Assembly: GCA_037349315.1 (NCBI GenBank)
Contig: JBAIAC010000018.1
Coordinates: forward strand, 1,736,001 to 1,800,000
Reading direction: 5' to 3'
Source: Chelydra serpentina
Lineage: Eukaryota; Chordata; Testudines; Chelydridae
Length of the DNA stretch: 64,000 nt
Shown here: positions 1-10,089 of the stretch, piece after piece
How the letters are laid out: every line of letters begins with the position of its first letter
How positions within the stretch are numbered: the stretch's first letter is position 1
Notes under the pieces: generated by a model
Seen by the model: only the letters and a program-made list of their open reading frames with translations
What the model was told of the DNA's origin: nothing
The model's database searches: none
Position numbers and translations under genes: made by a program

Positions 1-165
1 TCTGGCAATGGCCAATGCCAAATGCTTCACAAGGAATGAACAGAACAGGGAAATGATCAAGTGATCCATCCCCGGTCATCCACTTCCAGCTTTGAGCAGC
101 CTAGAGGCTTAGGACACCCAGAACATGGGGTTGCATCCCTGACCATCTTGGCTAATAAATGTTCT
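1..165 (-). mobile_element. CR1 LINE 3' untranslated part, cut by the window edge
   Basis: Read on the minus strand this matches the 3' UTR of a common turtle CR1 subfamily. It contains the stretch meaning 'ggatcacttgatgatt..ctgttctgttcattcc' and the 'accctgggatgca'-like block that follows the ORF2 stop. The same UTR occurs on the plus strand at 30230-30437, which allows a direct comparison inside the window. The element runs off the left edge, so its true 3' end is not visible. It is non-coding and probably long dead. Confidence 0.75.
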
Positions 166-575
166 TTACTATAGTTTCAACCAATTTGCCTGGTACTAAG
201 TTAGGCTTACTGTCCAGTAATTGCCAGGATCACCTCTGGCCCCTTTTTAAAAAAATGGTGTCACGTTAGCTATCCTCTAGTCATCTGGTATAGAAGCTGA
301 TTTAAGTGATAGCTTACATACCACAGTTAGTAGTTCTGCAATTTCATATTTGAGTTCCTTCAGAACTCTTGGGTGAACACCATTTGGTCCTGGTGACTTA
401 CAATTGTTTAATTTATCAATTTGTTCCAAAAACTCCTGTATTGACACCTCAATCTAGGTGTCCTCAGATTTGTCACCTAAAAAGAATGTCTCAGGAGTAG
501 GAATCTCCCTCACATCCTCTGCAGTGAAGACCAATCCAAAGAATTCATTTAACTTCTATGCAATGGCCTTCTCTT
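166..575 (-). mobile_element. CR1 LINE reverse-transcriptase region (N-terminal part), degraded
   Basis: On the minus strand this corresponds to the CR1 ORF2 segment between the endonuclease and the reverse-transcriptase palm: 'accaaatggt' (SPGPDG-type motif), a KQINELNN-like stretch and the conserved finger region. Stops and indels interrupt every frame. It abuts the 3' UTR block at 1-165 directly, so about 1.5 kb of the palm, thumb and C-terminal domain is missing between them. This looks like one internally deleted copy, though two neighbouring insertions cannot be excluded. Confidence 0.7.
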
Positions 576-582
576 GTGTGTG

Positions 583-612
583 TGGGGGGGGGAGGGGGGG
601 GGAGGGGGGGAT
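583..612. repeat. G-run low-complexity tract
   Basis: Three runs of 8-10 guanines separated by single A residues, following a short GT repeat. The pattern fits a G-quadruplex-forming simple sequence. It sits at the end of the CR1 fragment and has no coding sense; the 63-codon frame across it is an artefact of GGG/GGA codons. Confidence 0.8.
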
Positions 613-774
613 ACCAGCATGGTAAGCCTGTGCCACACACTTTACCCAAATTTCTCCAAAGTCCATGGGTGGTCAGATCTGGGTCCTTGTTTCAGTCCCA
701 TAGCTAATTTATTTTTGATTTACTCTAATCACACTCATGGATATTTATACACACTGATAATCTAATTATCCAAG

Positions 775-940
775 AGGCCCTGATTCAGCAAATTACCCTA
801 TTTAGCAAAGCACTTAAGCTTTTACATAAGTCCCATTGACTCTAATGGGACTTAAACAAGTACTTAAAGTTAAGCTTCAGTGCTTAGCCGAATAGGGATG
901 GATTGAAGCAGGTGGTCAAGTGCTTTGCTGAATTAGGGCT
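775..940. repeat. Hairpin MITE, 'CTGATTCAGCAAAGCACTT' type
   Basis: The left arm starts gccctgattcagcaaa and the right arm ends gctttgctgaattagggc. The arms are an imperfect inverted repeat meeting at the apex tcccattgac / ctaatggga (829-852). The left arm carries an extra short duplication. A second copy of this type lies at 34882-35012 and a half copy near 49250. It is a non-coding, palindromic, non-autonomous repeat typical of sauropsid genomes. Confidence 0.75.
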
Positions 941-1635
941 GGAATAATCAGAAAGGTCTGTGACTATCACAGGTGAAAAGTATGAATTCTGCAGTAATAT
1001 CAGGAGGGAAAGGGGCATCACTTAGTGACTTCACTTAGAATGGAGAAAAGCCCTTTAAACTGGAATACACCAGACTGCACCTATTAAATTAAATTATACA
1101 GAAAATGACAACGTATCCATCCACATATTTATTGTGTTTATAAGAAAAGCAGTGAGCACCAGCCTTACTAACTTAATTAATTATCTTAAAAATTATAGAA
1201 TGAATGGCTCTTCCCATATAAATTAATACCTCCCTAGTAAGCACTATGTTTGAGATTTAACTTGTTGAGACGCTGCACATGAAAAAAGTTAACTTGTGCA
1301 TATGAATATTTGCAAGATCAGGCCTTAAAGCCATCAAAGGCCCACCCACAGATAAAGGCATTTCATGAAAACTCCTCCAAGCTTAATTTCGTCAAGAATA
1401 GATGGGCTTTGTAGTATGTTTTTAAAGATTCACAGATCTGGGCTCTGGCAAAAAGAGGGGAAGTATATTCATGGCACTTACTGATTTCAAGTAAACTCTC
1501 CCTGAATCTAATGACAGAAATGTCTCTTACAACAGCATGGGCTTTATTGTGTTCTGTTGTACAACCATGAATACGCAATAGGGAATTAGGATGTTTTAGG
1601 TGGGATTTTAAGACATAATAAAATTTCACCTAGGC

Positions 1636-1968
1636 CGGTGGTTCTCGACTGTGGTCCACCGCTTCTTCAGGGAAAGCAACTGGCGCGCCAGGCTGGTTTC
1701 TTGACCTGACGTGTCCGCAGGTTTGGCCAGTCGCGGCTCCCACTGGCTGCGGTTTGCCGCTCCAGGCCAACGGGGGCTGCGGGACGCAGTGGACAGCACA
1801 TCCCTCAGCCCGCGCGACGTCCTGCAGCCCCCGTTGGCCTGGATCAGCAACCCACAGCCAGTGGGAGCCGCAACCGGCCAAACCTGCGGATGCGGCAGGT
1901 CAACAAACCAGCCCAGCGCGCCAGAGGCTTTCCCTGAAAAAGTGGTGGACCACAGTTGAGAACCACAG
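1636..1968. mobile_element. Palindromic non-autonomous hAT element, 333 bp
   Basis: Termini are cggtggttctcgac and gttgagaaccacag, the CAGnGGTTCTCAA type of hAT end. Arms of about 151 bp (1636-1786 and 1818-1968) are inverted copies of each other around a 31-bp loop. The flanking 8-mers acctaggc and accgaggg agree at 6 of 8 positions, fitting an aged hAT TSD. It is GC-rich against AT-rich surroundings. Open frames on both strands here mirror each other because of the palindrome and are not genes. Confidence 0.8.
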
Positions 1969-1973
1969 ACCGA

Positions 1974-2213
1974 GGGCTTGTCTACACAACAGGAATGCAC
2001 ACTACCGGGGTAAGATTTCTAAAGTGCACTCATGTGTTACACACTAATTGGTCCATGTAGCCCCTACTGGCACAAACTAAAAGTTCCCTAGTGGGCTTTA
2101 ATTTAGAGCTGTTTGTTGAAGCGACCTAGGGAACTTTCAATTCACACCAAAAGGGGCTACACAGGTCAGTTAGTGCACCAGTGGGCCTAGGATATCACCC
2201 CAGGTACTTATAG
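1974..2213. mobile_element. Palindromic MITE with GGCTTGTCTACAC end
   Basis: Begins with ggcttgtctacac, the turtle MITE end also seen at 62215 and 50891. Nearly perfect 50-bp inverted arms lie at 2042-2091 and 2126-2175 with a 34-bp loop, and weaker pairing extends outward to about 2005 and 2212. The expected right end (gtgtagacaagcc) is absent, so the right terminus is eroded or truncated. It abuts the hAT element at 1636-1968. Confidence 0.65.
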
Positions 2214-2228
2214 CTTAACATAAAATAT

Positions 2229-2314
2229 TGGGCCAGATCCTTAGCTATAAACTGATCTAACTCCAATGACTTTAGTGGAGTTAGGATAGTTTACATCAGC
2301 TGAGGATCTAGTTC
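2229..2314. repeat. Hairpin MITE, 'GGGCCAGATCCTCAGCTGGTGTAAA' type
   Basis: Inverted repeat from gggccagatccttagct to agctgaggatctagttc, apex actccaatgactttagtggagt. It shares its outline with copies at 4298, 8477 and 53308. Non-coding. Confidence 0.75.
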
Positions 2315-2729
2315 TTTGTTTCCACAGTCAATAGTGCATTAAAAAGGGGGAGAAAGTATAATGAAAGCTGGCATGGACTGAAACCTAACTTTTCTTTATC
2401 AAAGTTATAAGTAATAGCTACACTTAATCTAGAGATGAGGTTAACAAGGGTGGTTTTTGTACTTAAAGTTAGTAAACAGGAGAGGAAGTATGAGGCTATT
2501 TCATTCCCTCTAATGTCCACAATGGCGCCAGTGCTAATTTTGTTTAGTAGTTCATCTTTGTTTCATATGCATCCATACCATTTTCATTACATTTTCTTTT
2601 TCTTTGTTTTTATTCTCTCATCCATTATGTTCCATTGTGCATTCTTGGCTACAGTTCGTGTAATCATTACCACCGTCTGAAGGAAATCCAGTCTCCAGGT
2701 ATGGTTCTAAGTTTATGTAAAAACTAGTA

Positions 2730-3005
2730 CAGGGTTTCTCAAACTTTTTCATAGTGTGGACTACATCTTCATAGAGATCATCTATTACAGCCCCCTCTTT
2801 TCCCATTAAAGATGGATTAACATCCCTGTGGTAACTACAGCAATTGCTTACACGGAAAAGTGATATTAGGAAACTATTTAATGTACGTTTAGCTTCTTTT
2901 AATTTACCACCACAGGTAGAAACAAAGAGGAGAGGCAGTATCTTATGACCAAGCAGCTCTCCACAGACTGCTCATAGTCCATAGACCACAGTTTGGGAAC
3001 CATTG
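2730..3005. mobile_element. Non-autonomous hAT (Charlie/MER5-like)
   Basis: Left end cagggtttctcaaac and right end gtttgggaaccattg are inverted repeats of the CAGnGGTTCTCAAAC class shared by Charlie-group hATs. The second block, agtgtggactaca / tccatagaccaca, also pairs. Length 276 bp. No 8-bp TSD can be read, so the copy is old. No transposase is present. Confidence 0.65.
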
Positions 3006-3406
3006 GTGTCATTAATTTAATGAGTTGAACCTGCCTAATCTAGTCTGTAGAGCTAGTTGCTTTCATTTGAAGGAACCCCTTAAGCTGCATTGGTAGTTCA
3101 GTTTGCCATTGCTAATATTTCATATTAGATGCTTAGTACTCAGCTGCACTGTTCTCCTCTCTAATGACAGACTGATGGATGGATACATAACTATTTTGTT
3201 ACTGTTCATTCTCATCCTTACTGTTCTATTTCTGTATGTCTGGACTAACTTCCGTAGATAAAGTTGCCATTTATAAATATCGTTTATGTGGCTTTTTTCC
3301 TTTCAGTAATGTGTCATTGGTGCGTGGCTAATCGACTCTTTGTTTAAAGATGTAATTATTTTGTTTGAAGGTATCTGAAGTTTGATTAAAGTAGGTCATT
3401 TGCTAC
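3006..3406. other. Unannotated AT-rich intergenic sequence
   Basis: I see no repeat ends, coding frame or RNA in this stretch. It separates the Charlie-like element from the solo LTR. Confidence 0.5.
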
Positions 3407-4022
3407 TGTGACAAAGTTCCTCCTCTACCTCGGTGGGTCCTGCACTTATTGGCGGATTTTTGTTTGCGTCAGAGATCTTCCCCTCTGGTAGAACCCACAG
3501 TCCAGATCAACTCCTCCTGTGTCTGATAAGGAGTTGGGAGTTTTGGGGGGAACCCGGGCCTGCCCTCTACTCCGGGTTCCAGCCCAGGGCCCTGTGATTG
3601 CAGCTGTTTAGAGTGCCTCCTGGAACAACTGCACGACAGCTACAACTCCCTGGGCTACTTCCCCATGGACTCCTCCCAACACCTTCTTTATCCTCACCAC
3701 AGGATCTTCCAGCAGTACACCTTCTCACTCCCAGCTCCTAGTGCCTCTTGCTCCCAGCTTCTCACACGCAACCTCCTTCCACAGCTCCTCACATCCCCTC
3801 TCACTGACCAACTGGGAGGCTTTTAACTAGTTCCAGCCAGTCCTTGATTGGCTTCAGGTGTCCCAATCAACCTCCCTGGCTTCTGGAAAGTTCTTAATTG
3901 GCCCCAGGTGTCTTGATTAACCTGGAGCAACTGCCATAAGGAATCAGGGATTTGTTTAGCCTGGGGCTAACATACTGGTTCCTTACCACTTCCCTATAGC
4001 CCTCTGGCCTTGCCCCGTCACA
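3407..4022. mobile_element. Solo LTR, 616 bp, with 4-bp TSD
   Basis: Starts tgtgacaaag and ends ccccgtcaca, so it has TG..CA ends within a 6-bp inverted repeat (tgtgac/gtcaca). It is flanked on both sides by ctac (3403-3406 and 4023-4026), a 4-bp TSD. The body is C-rich and unlike its neighbours. No internal retroviral or Gypsy coding sequence adjoins it, so it is most simply a solo LTR from LTR-LTR recombination. I recognise the sequence as a type common in turtle genomes but cannot assign it to ERV or Gypsy from the LTR alone. Confidence 0.8.
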
Positions 4023-4297
4023 CTACATAGTGCAATGGTAAACTTTAAGAAACAGATTTTTATAACCCTCTAAAACATTGCCAGAAATCATTGGCTTTAT
4101 GGCTTGATTCACCAGTGTACTTTTGGGCCATCAGGCAAGAGAAAAGGTAAGTCCTTACAAAATACTTATTCACTGTTAGAAAATAGTATAAATTCTTACA
4201 AAGTAACAAAGGTAATTTCATACACAATGTTTATACGGACCATGAATGAAATGTTCGTATGCACTCTTCTTCACTCATGCACATTTTTATATGCATT

Positions 4298-4385
4298 GGG
4301 CTAGATCCTAAAATGGTAAAAGTTGATGTGGCTTCATTGAAGTTAATGGACTTGGACCTGTTTACACCAGCTGATGCTGTGGCCC
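4298..4385. repeat. Hairpin MITE, 'AGATCCTCAGCTGGTGTAAA' type
   Basis: Inverted repeat from gggctagatcc to accagctgatgctgtggccc around the apex cattgaagttaatgg. Same family as 2229-2314, more diverged. Confidence 0.7.
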
Positions 4386-4832
4386 TGTGTATGTGAATGT
4401 GCTTCCCAACAATATGTTTGTTTCCTTACAAACAAAGAATCCATTGTCCTAATGAGCTTTTAAACCACTTTGTCTCTTAAAGAGCATCTGTTATTGAAGC
4501 TTGAAAAATTCCTTAAAACTAAAAGCAGATTTCTATTGTGCCAAGAAAGAAACACAGACGATCAGACCATTCATAGAAGGAGCTAAGTCTTGGTTGTGCT
4601 TGAAGATTGAGGTCTTCAATACCATCTACCAGTAAACAATTAGGAGAACAAGGTAGAGCGTGCTCTGAGAAGAGACTGTCACCAGTACTGACCTCTTCTC
4701 ATTGAGTGTTGTTGACTCCAACACCGGTGCCCGGGCTGTTGAGACTGACCCCCATTACAGCACCGGGTCCGTTGGGGGTAACAACAGCACCATAAAACGT
4801 TCATGGTACTGCTGACGCTGGAGGCCTGTGCA

Positions 4833-5433
4833 CAGGGCCGGCTCTAGAATTTTTGCCGCTCCAAGCAAAAAAAATGTTTGCACCCCCCCCCCCCCGTTTT
4901 TTCTTCCCCCACCCCTGGCCCCGCCTCAACTCCGCCCCTTCCCCAAATCCCCAGCCCGGCCTCCTCCCCCACAGGTGCTACATTTCCCCCACCCCATTGC
5001 TTCCTATGTGCCCCCCCCCCGCAACCCCCCACCCTAGCTCACCTCCGCTCTGTCGCCGCCGCTCGAGTTCTCCCCCTCCCAGGCTTGCCACACATGGGTT
5101 TTGCATGCTGCCGCTCGGATTCTCCCCCCGAGGCTTTCAAGCCGAGCGTCCCCCTTCCTCCCAGGCTCTCGGGTTCTCCCCCTCCCTCCCAGGCTCTTAA
5201 GCCTTGAAGGGAGGGGGAGAAGCGGCGCAGCTGCTTGGGTTCTCCCCCTCCCTCCTAGGCTCTCAAGCGGCCGCTCGGAAGGGGGAGAAGCAGAGCAGCG
5301 GTGCAGAGCGGAGGTGAGCTGGGACGGCCGGGGCACATTTCTAGGGGTGGCATGGCCGGCGCCAGAATGCCGCCCCTACAAATGTGCCGCCTCAAGCACC
5401 AGCTTGTTTTGCTGGTGCCTAGAGCCGGCCCTT
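4833..5433. mobile_element. Non-autonomous hAT element, 601 bp, perfect 8-bp TSD
   Basis: Ends cagggccggctctag and ctagagccggccctt are inverted repeats. Both flanks carry cctgtgca (4825-4832 and 5434-5441), the 8-bp TSD expected of hAT. The interior is very GC-rich with polypyrimidine runs and short repeats of a ttctccccctccc motif. Long frames on both strands are low-complexity Pro/Ser/Arg translations, not proteins. It shares termini with 9292-9705 and 51815-54126 and lies inside the DIRS-like remnant, so it is younger than that. Confidence 0.9.
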
Positions 5434-5649
5434 CCTGTGCAGCAGAATGGGAGCTTCTGTCTCTGTGCTGGATTCTCCGAAGATTCAGAAGACAAGTCCG
5501 CCAGTGTGGTGGATTCTTAGGCCCCGGCTACAGGTTTACCTCAGAGACAAGATTAGCCCTTGGTACCATGGGGGGACTAGATCTTCAGAGCATCACCTGG
5601 TGCAGTCCAGGGATAAACCCAGCACACTGTCCCTGGAGCCAGTATCTCA

Positions 5650-6110
5650 AGACATATACTTACCGACTTTCTTTCCTAAAACCTATTCTGAAAAGGATGA
5701 GGAAAGGCTCCTTAACTTGGATGTTAGAAGGGCATTGGCTGTTTATGTGCACGGAACTAGGTCTTTTAGATCGTCATCTCAGATGTGCATGTCAGTTGCA
5801 GACAGGATGAAGGCCTACCAGTTTCAACACAGAAGATTTTGTTCTGCATTTGTCTGTGCTATGACGTTACCAATGTAACCACCCTCACCCTCCACAAGCA
5901 AGGTGGTAGCATACTCTACAAGATCTCAAGCAGCTTCTACAGCTTTTTTGGCTCAGGTGACTATAACGGAGATTTGTAGAGCTGCAACTTGGTCACTGAT
6001 GCACACCTTTACTACCCATTGTCCTATATGTCAGCATTCCAGAGATGATGCCATGTTTGGGCAAGTAGTTTTTCCGTCATCGTTCAGACAGATTCCAAAA
6101 CCCACCTCTG
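5650..6110 (+). pseudogene. DIRS tyrosine recombinase C-terminal fragment, broken
   Basis: Two frames carry the match. One, ending at 5878, has a LNLDVRRALAVYV block. After a frameshift a second frame (from about 5903) has STRSQAASTAFLAQ and ICRAATW, matching the box around the HxxR and Trp motifs of vertebrate DIRS recombinases. The His expected before STR is Tyr here. The block after HTF reads THCPICQ, so the Tyr I would expect as nucleophile appears to be Cys. Frameshift and substitutions make it inactive. Confidence 0.65.
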
Positions 6111-6142
6111 GATTGCCCTGCTTGTTTGTGAGTCTCCTGAAG

Positions 6143-6236
6143 TGGAATAGACACGTGCAATCACTCTAAGAAAAAACTGTTCTTAACCTGTTGTGTAACT
6201 GTTGTTTTTTTAAATGTGTTGCACGTGTCCATTCCA
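6143..6236. repeat. Inverted repeat of the DIRS-like terminus
   Basis: The arm tggaatagacacgtgcaa (6143-6167) pairs with ttgcacgtgtccattcca (6212-6236). A second nested pair is aaaaaactgttcttaacc with the gaacaagttaggaacca block near 6450-6475. This matches the inverted terminal repeats of DIRS elements, which lack conventional LTRs. Confidence 0.6.
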
Positions 6237-6480
6237 TGACTCATCCTCTTTCTCTTTTATTTTAGTGTCTGTCTGGTAAGAGAGAACTAAGACGGGCCTG
6301 GCGCAGCTCCACCCTTTATACAATTGTGCAGCATCACAAGATGGCTGAGGGTGCACTAAGGGAAACATCTCCAACTCTGGTTCAGTGGGCATGTACACAT
6401 ATCAAGTAGAAATGATGTATGCAACACAGCTCCAACAGCAGCAGTTACAGAACAAGTTAGGAACCATTTATTTTAATTGG

Positions 6481-8476
6481 GTGACTTTTCAATAGATAAC
6501 GTTAGTATTAATAATATGGTCCAGTTTGATTTCAGGAGTACTGCTGTAAACCTAGAGAAACTCAATGTACTTAAAAGGATTTACCCCAGATTTATAACGT
6601 TGTTGTAAATGGGATCCAAATTTGACCCTAATTGCAAATTTGTAGCATACAAATTGCAAGGTCCATTATTTAGAGAGTTATCCTAACTAAACTTGGATTC
6701 CTCCCTGTCATGTTACTACTGTATAATTACACAACCTTCATGTATATTCCCTGCTCATTAGCAAAGCAGGTTCGAATTGGCTTTCTTATGCTAATGCATA
6801 TAGGCTCACGGCTCGATTCTGGGAATGCATGTGAGGCTATTGTTCAGTTATGGTACCTCATATGAACCAAACTTTCCAAATACATAAATAGATAAATATA
6901 CATTAATTAAACACAAAATACTATTTGGTGGGTTCATAGGTACACTGTGCAAGAGCAAGGAGAGATGGAGAAATTCAAGTGACTGGAGATTCAGTGTGGA
7001 CTGGGTTGAGATGCTGAGATGGTTGTGCGTCTGATCCCACTGAGGTGTATCGGAATCTTTCCATTGACAGCAGTGGGCCCTACATTTTTTGTGCATGCTT
7101 GGATAGGAAATTCTTAGTAGTAGTTAAAGTATGTGCAGAGATTTGCCTGCCTATTGAGAATTAGCAAAGCACCTATCTGTCAGTGACTGTACAGTATCCT
7201 GGTACCCAAACTGGTGGTGACAATTCCATATTGTATTGAGTGTTTTACTTCACGGAGTGAATACAACCGATCTTTATGTAACTGCTTAAACAAAGACATC
7301 AGTTTGCCTGTAAATTCAAAGTTTGCATTTTTTACTTCAGTTTTCAGAGTCTCTAAATCACACTTGAAACCAAAGCTGCTCCCTTTCTTGGTTATGAGGA
7401 CATTGTGATCCCAGAGGTTACTTTTGATTTGTTATCACAAGTTCCATTTTATTCTTGGATAAAGCAGAACATTCCTACAATGGTATTCATTTTACATGCA
7501 TATAAAGTTGAAGAATTTAGATGTTGAAAACCATGCATAAAAAGCAAGGATAAAATAATGAAGCAGGGAAGCAAGTTTAGGTTTATTAATGTAAGCCTAG
7601 ATTTGGCTCATGGGAGAGGTTCTGCCTGCTTGCTTCATCACTCATTCCTAATGAAACAGACCAGGACAAACAATGTTCTGTTCTGGTTCAGCTGCAGCCT
7701 TTGTTAGCAATAGGTAAAGTCTGCAGTGCTAAGACTTGTTGTTAGTGGGAAAGAAGGAGCAGGCTTTCTGTAAGGTCAATGAATATTGCACACATGTATC
7801 TGAGAGCAGGTTGTAATTCCAGTTTCTAAATTGGTGCTGAACGTGGTTTGACACTGGTCTGTGTTGAAGAGTTTTCAGCACATGTTCAAAGGCAGCCATT
7901 GTTGACCCCTGTTGTCAGCAATGAGTACATTATACAAAGCGTCTTTATATTATAAAATGTTATTGTGTTTAATTGCAACTGGAAACTCTCCATTTTTGTG
8001 ACATCGTACTGATCACAACTTTGCAGTCATTGTAGACCAGGAAAATTTGCTAGTCGTGATTAAACCCGGGTCCTGACAGTGTGAGCCTACACTGACCACA
8101 GCCACAGTCGGTATTGTGTCCTCTAAGTCAACTATTTCCAATTGTGTTTAAACATAACCTAATAAATCTTGTAGTGTAGACAGGTCCATAGTGTGTGCAA
8201 GGTGAATGGCAACACTTCCACTAACTTAATTGGGTACAGGATCAGGAACTGTGAATCTGCCCCATGTATATCATTTGTATTTAACTTTTCATTTCTTCTG
8301 TGTGTTTTATTTTTGAAACCTTTTTTTCCCTTGGTTAATTTTTTTTTTCACTTGAAGGTTTTCCAGATACCAGTTTTATCCATGCACGCATGGAACCTTG
8401 AGTCAACATGCAGAGATTTTACTGATATAAATGTTGTTACTTTATTACTTCACTTTCTTATCCATGTATAGTGAGT
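6481..8476. other. Mostly unique AT-rich intergenic DNA
   Basis: No coding frame with family resemblance. The only repeat-like piece is near 8035-8192, which ends gtgtagacaggtcc, the right end of a GTCTACAC-type MITE. A short hydrophobic frame at 8193-8471 shows no conserved features. Confidence 0.5.
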
Positions 8477-8536
8477 GGATCCTCAGCTAGTGTAAGTCAA
8501 TGTAGTTCTATTGGTTACAGTAACTGAGGATCTGAT
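8477..8536. repeat. Shortened hairpin MITE, 'GGATCCTCAGCT' type
   Basis: The left arm gtggatcctcagctagtgtaa pairs with the right arm taactgaggatctgatc. The apex is reduced. Same family as 2229-2314. Confidence 0.65.
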
Positions 8537-9291
8537 CAATTGTATTTTTATGCAACAGTACTTATTTTATTCCAAACAACCAAACCAATGTGACTGATCT
8601 TGACTGGCAAATTTCATCCCATTCACTGTTTCTGGTTGAACTGAAAGTATGAATGTGCAGTGGAAACAATTATACTACAATGGCACTGACAAGCACTTTT
8701 CTATCCTTCTGCATATAGCATAATTAAACATGATTATTTTTTATGTACTTGGAGATATAAGCCCTTATATCAAGACTTTTTTTCATTAATAAAGCAAAAT
8801 CCACTTTTTGGGCACACCCACTCAAATAGGACAAGTGCCAGAGAACAGATTCAATACAATGCATTTCAGTAACTCTAAACAACAGATAAATGGTCACTTG
8901 TTCATTTAAATATCACTCTTGATATCTTCTGCAAATCTAGCCCTAGTTGCCTATATGTGTTAATTGGTGTTTGTCAGATTATCTCCTGTATTGGGATGGA
9001 TGGCAGTAAATCAGTTACCCCTGTTTGTTTATTTCATTCTTCTTCCCTTCACTGTTGTGGTTCAATCAAGAAATTAGTAGTTTTTGAATATCTTATTGCT
9101 TTTACAATGCTAATTTTAAGCAGTTTATCAAATGAGTGAATTTCTCCCAGCTCAGTGTATTTGTATGAGCTTCTGATAATTAGAATAATCACTGTATTTC
9201 CATTTCCACTTGCAAATGCTGTTTAAGAGGATTCTGCTCTATATTGAGGGATTAAATATTCTCAGTTTTTCTGTTTTATTTCTCAACTCAT

Positions 9292-9705
9292 CAGGGCCGG
9301 CTCCAGGCACCAGCCTACCAAGCACGTGCTTGGGGCGGCGGCACTCAAGGTTTTTAGTTTTTTTCGTAAATTAAAAAAAAAAAAAAAAAAAAAACCTTCC
9401 TCTGGCGCCCCTACAGGGGCAGCGGGGCCGTTGGCGTGCTCCGCTCCCGGCCGGGGCAGCGGGGCCACCGGCGTTCCGCGCTCCCCACTGGCAGGGGGAG
9501 CGGGGCGGCCGGCGTTCCGTGCTCCCCACTGGCAGGGGGAGCGGGGCGGCGGGCATGCCGCCCTCCCTGCTGCCCCCCCCCCTCGCATTTTGGCGGGGTG
9601 GTGTTTTTTTGGGGGGGGGTGTTTTGGCTGGTGTTGGGGGGGGGGCGGCGCTTGTGGGTTGTTGTTTTTTTGCTTGGGGCGGCCGAAAAGCTAGGGCTGG
9701 CCCTG
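9292..9705. mobile_element. Non-autonomous hAT element, 414 bp, perfect 8-bp TSD
   Basis: Starts cagggccggctccagg and ends ctagggctggccctg. Both flanks are caactcat (9284-9291 and 9706-9713). Inside are a 23-bp A-run, two near-identical GC-rich copies of a cactggcagggggagcgggg unit (about 9486 and 9528), and G/T-rich runs. It lacks a transposase and shares termini with 4833-5433. Overlapping open frames reflect the internal repeats. Confidence 0.9.
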
Positions 9706-9804
9706 CAACTCATGTACAGTATAGCTTATGCACTGAAAATTAAAACTCAACTGGATACACAGTACACATAAACTAAACTAAACTGGGTACACATTACTCA
9801 GTAC

Positions 9805-10089
9805 ATAAGGCCCTACTGAAATTGTGAGATGATTGTCTGAAAAGTGAAGCTGAGTTGCAGACAAGCTATGGAAAATTGCAGAAAAGTAATAAGGGATCTT
9901 ATTATTTGCGGTAATAAGGTCCATAATTACTTTTCCATGATTTTCCTGTGTCGGCCACCCGGGGCTGAGAGCAGGGGTTCCCTCTGCCAGCTGCCCAGGG
10001 CTGAGAGCGTGGGGCTCCTGCTGTAGAAATTGCAGTGAAAGGCTAATATTGCAATTTCTGAAATATTGTGAATTAAGTAGGGCCTTATC
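9805..10089. mobile_element. DNA-transposon-like element with ATAAGGCCCTACT ends
   Basis: An exact 13-bp inverted repeat, ataaggccctact (9805-9817) and agtagggccttat, bounds 285 bp. Inner segments also pair (gaaattgcaatatt type). A duplicated ggggctgagagc unit lies near the centre. The ends resemble the AGGGCCCTACCAAAT ends of the element at 20188-21711. No TSD is clear and there is no coding content. Confidence 0.7.

Larger units (their letters stand above)
4640..6480 (+). mobile_element. DIRS-like (tyrosine-recombinase) retroelement remnant, split by a hAT element
   Basis: The right half holds a recognisable DIRS tyrosine-recombinase tail followed by inverted terminal-repeat sequence. The left part (about 4640-4832), rich in caacaccggtgcc-like blocks, continues after the inserted hAT element (4833-5433) into 5442-5650 and resembles a gag-like region. 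The reverse transcriptase/RNase H segment expected in DIRS elements is missing, so the copy is internally deleted. The ends are estimated: the right end is placed where the gttacagaac..aggaacc inverted-repeat motif stops. Confidence 0.65.

Noticed and set aside
1626..2047. Overlapping open frames on both strands
   Set aside because: They are mirror products of the 151-bp inverted arms of a hAT element.
4844..5336. Proline/arginine-rich frames on both strands
   Set aside because: Low-complexity translation of GC-rich pyrimidine runs within a TSD-defined transposon.
5301..5878. Frames of 143-169 codons as novel proteins
   Set aside because: They run across the hAT/DIRS boundary or lie in the DIRS remnant; the only family match is to the broken recombinase.
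9283..9771. Glycine/alanine-rich frames
   Set aside because: Translations of duplicated GC-rich units and homopolymers inside the 414-bp hAT element.
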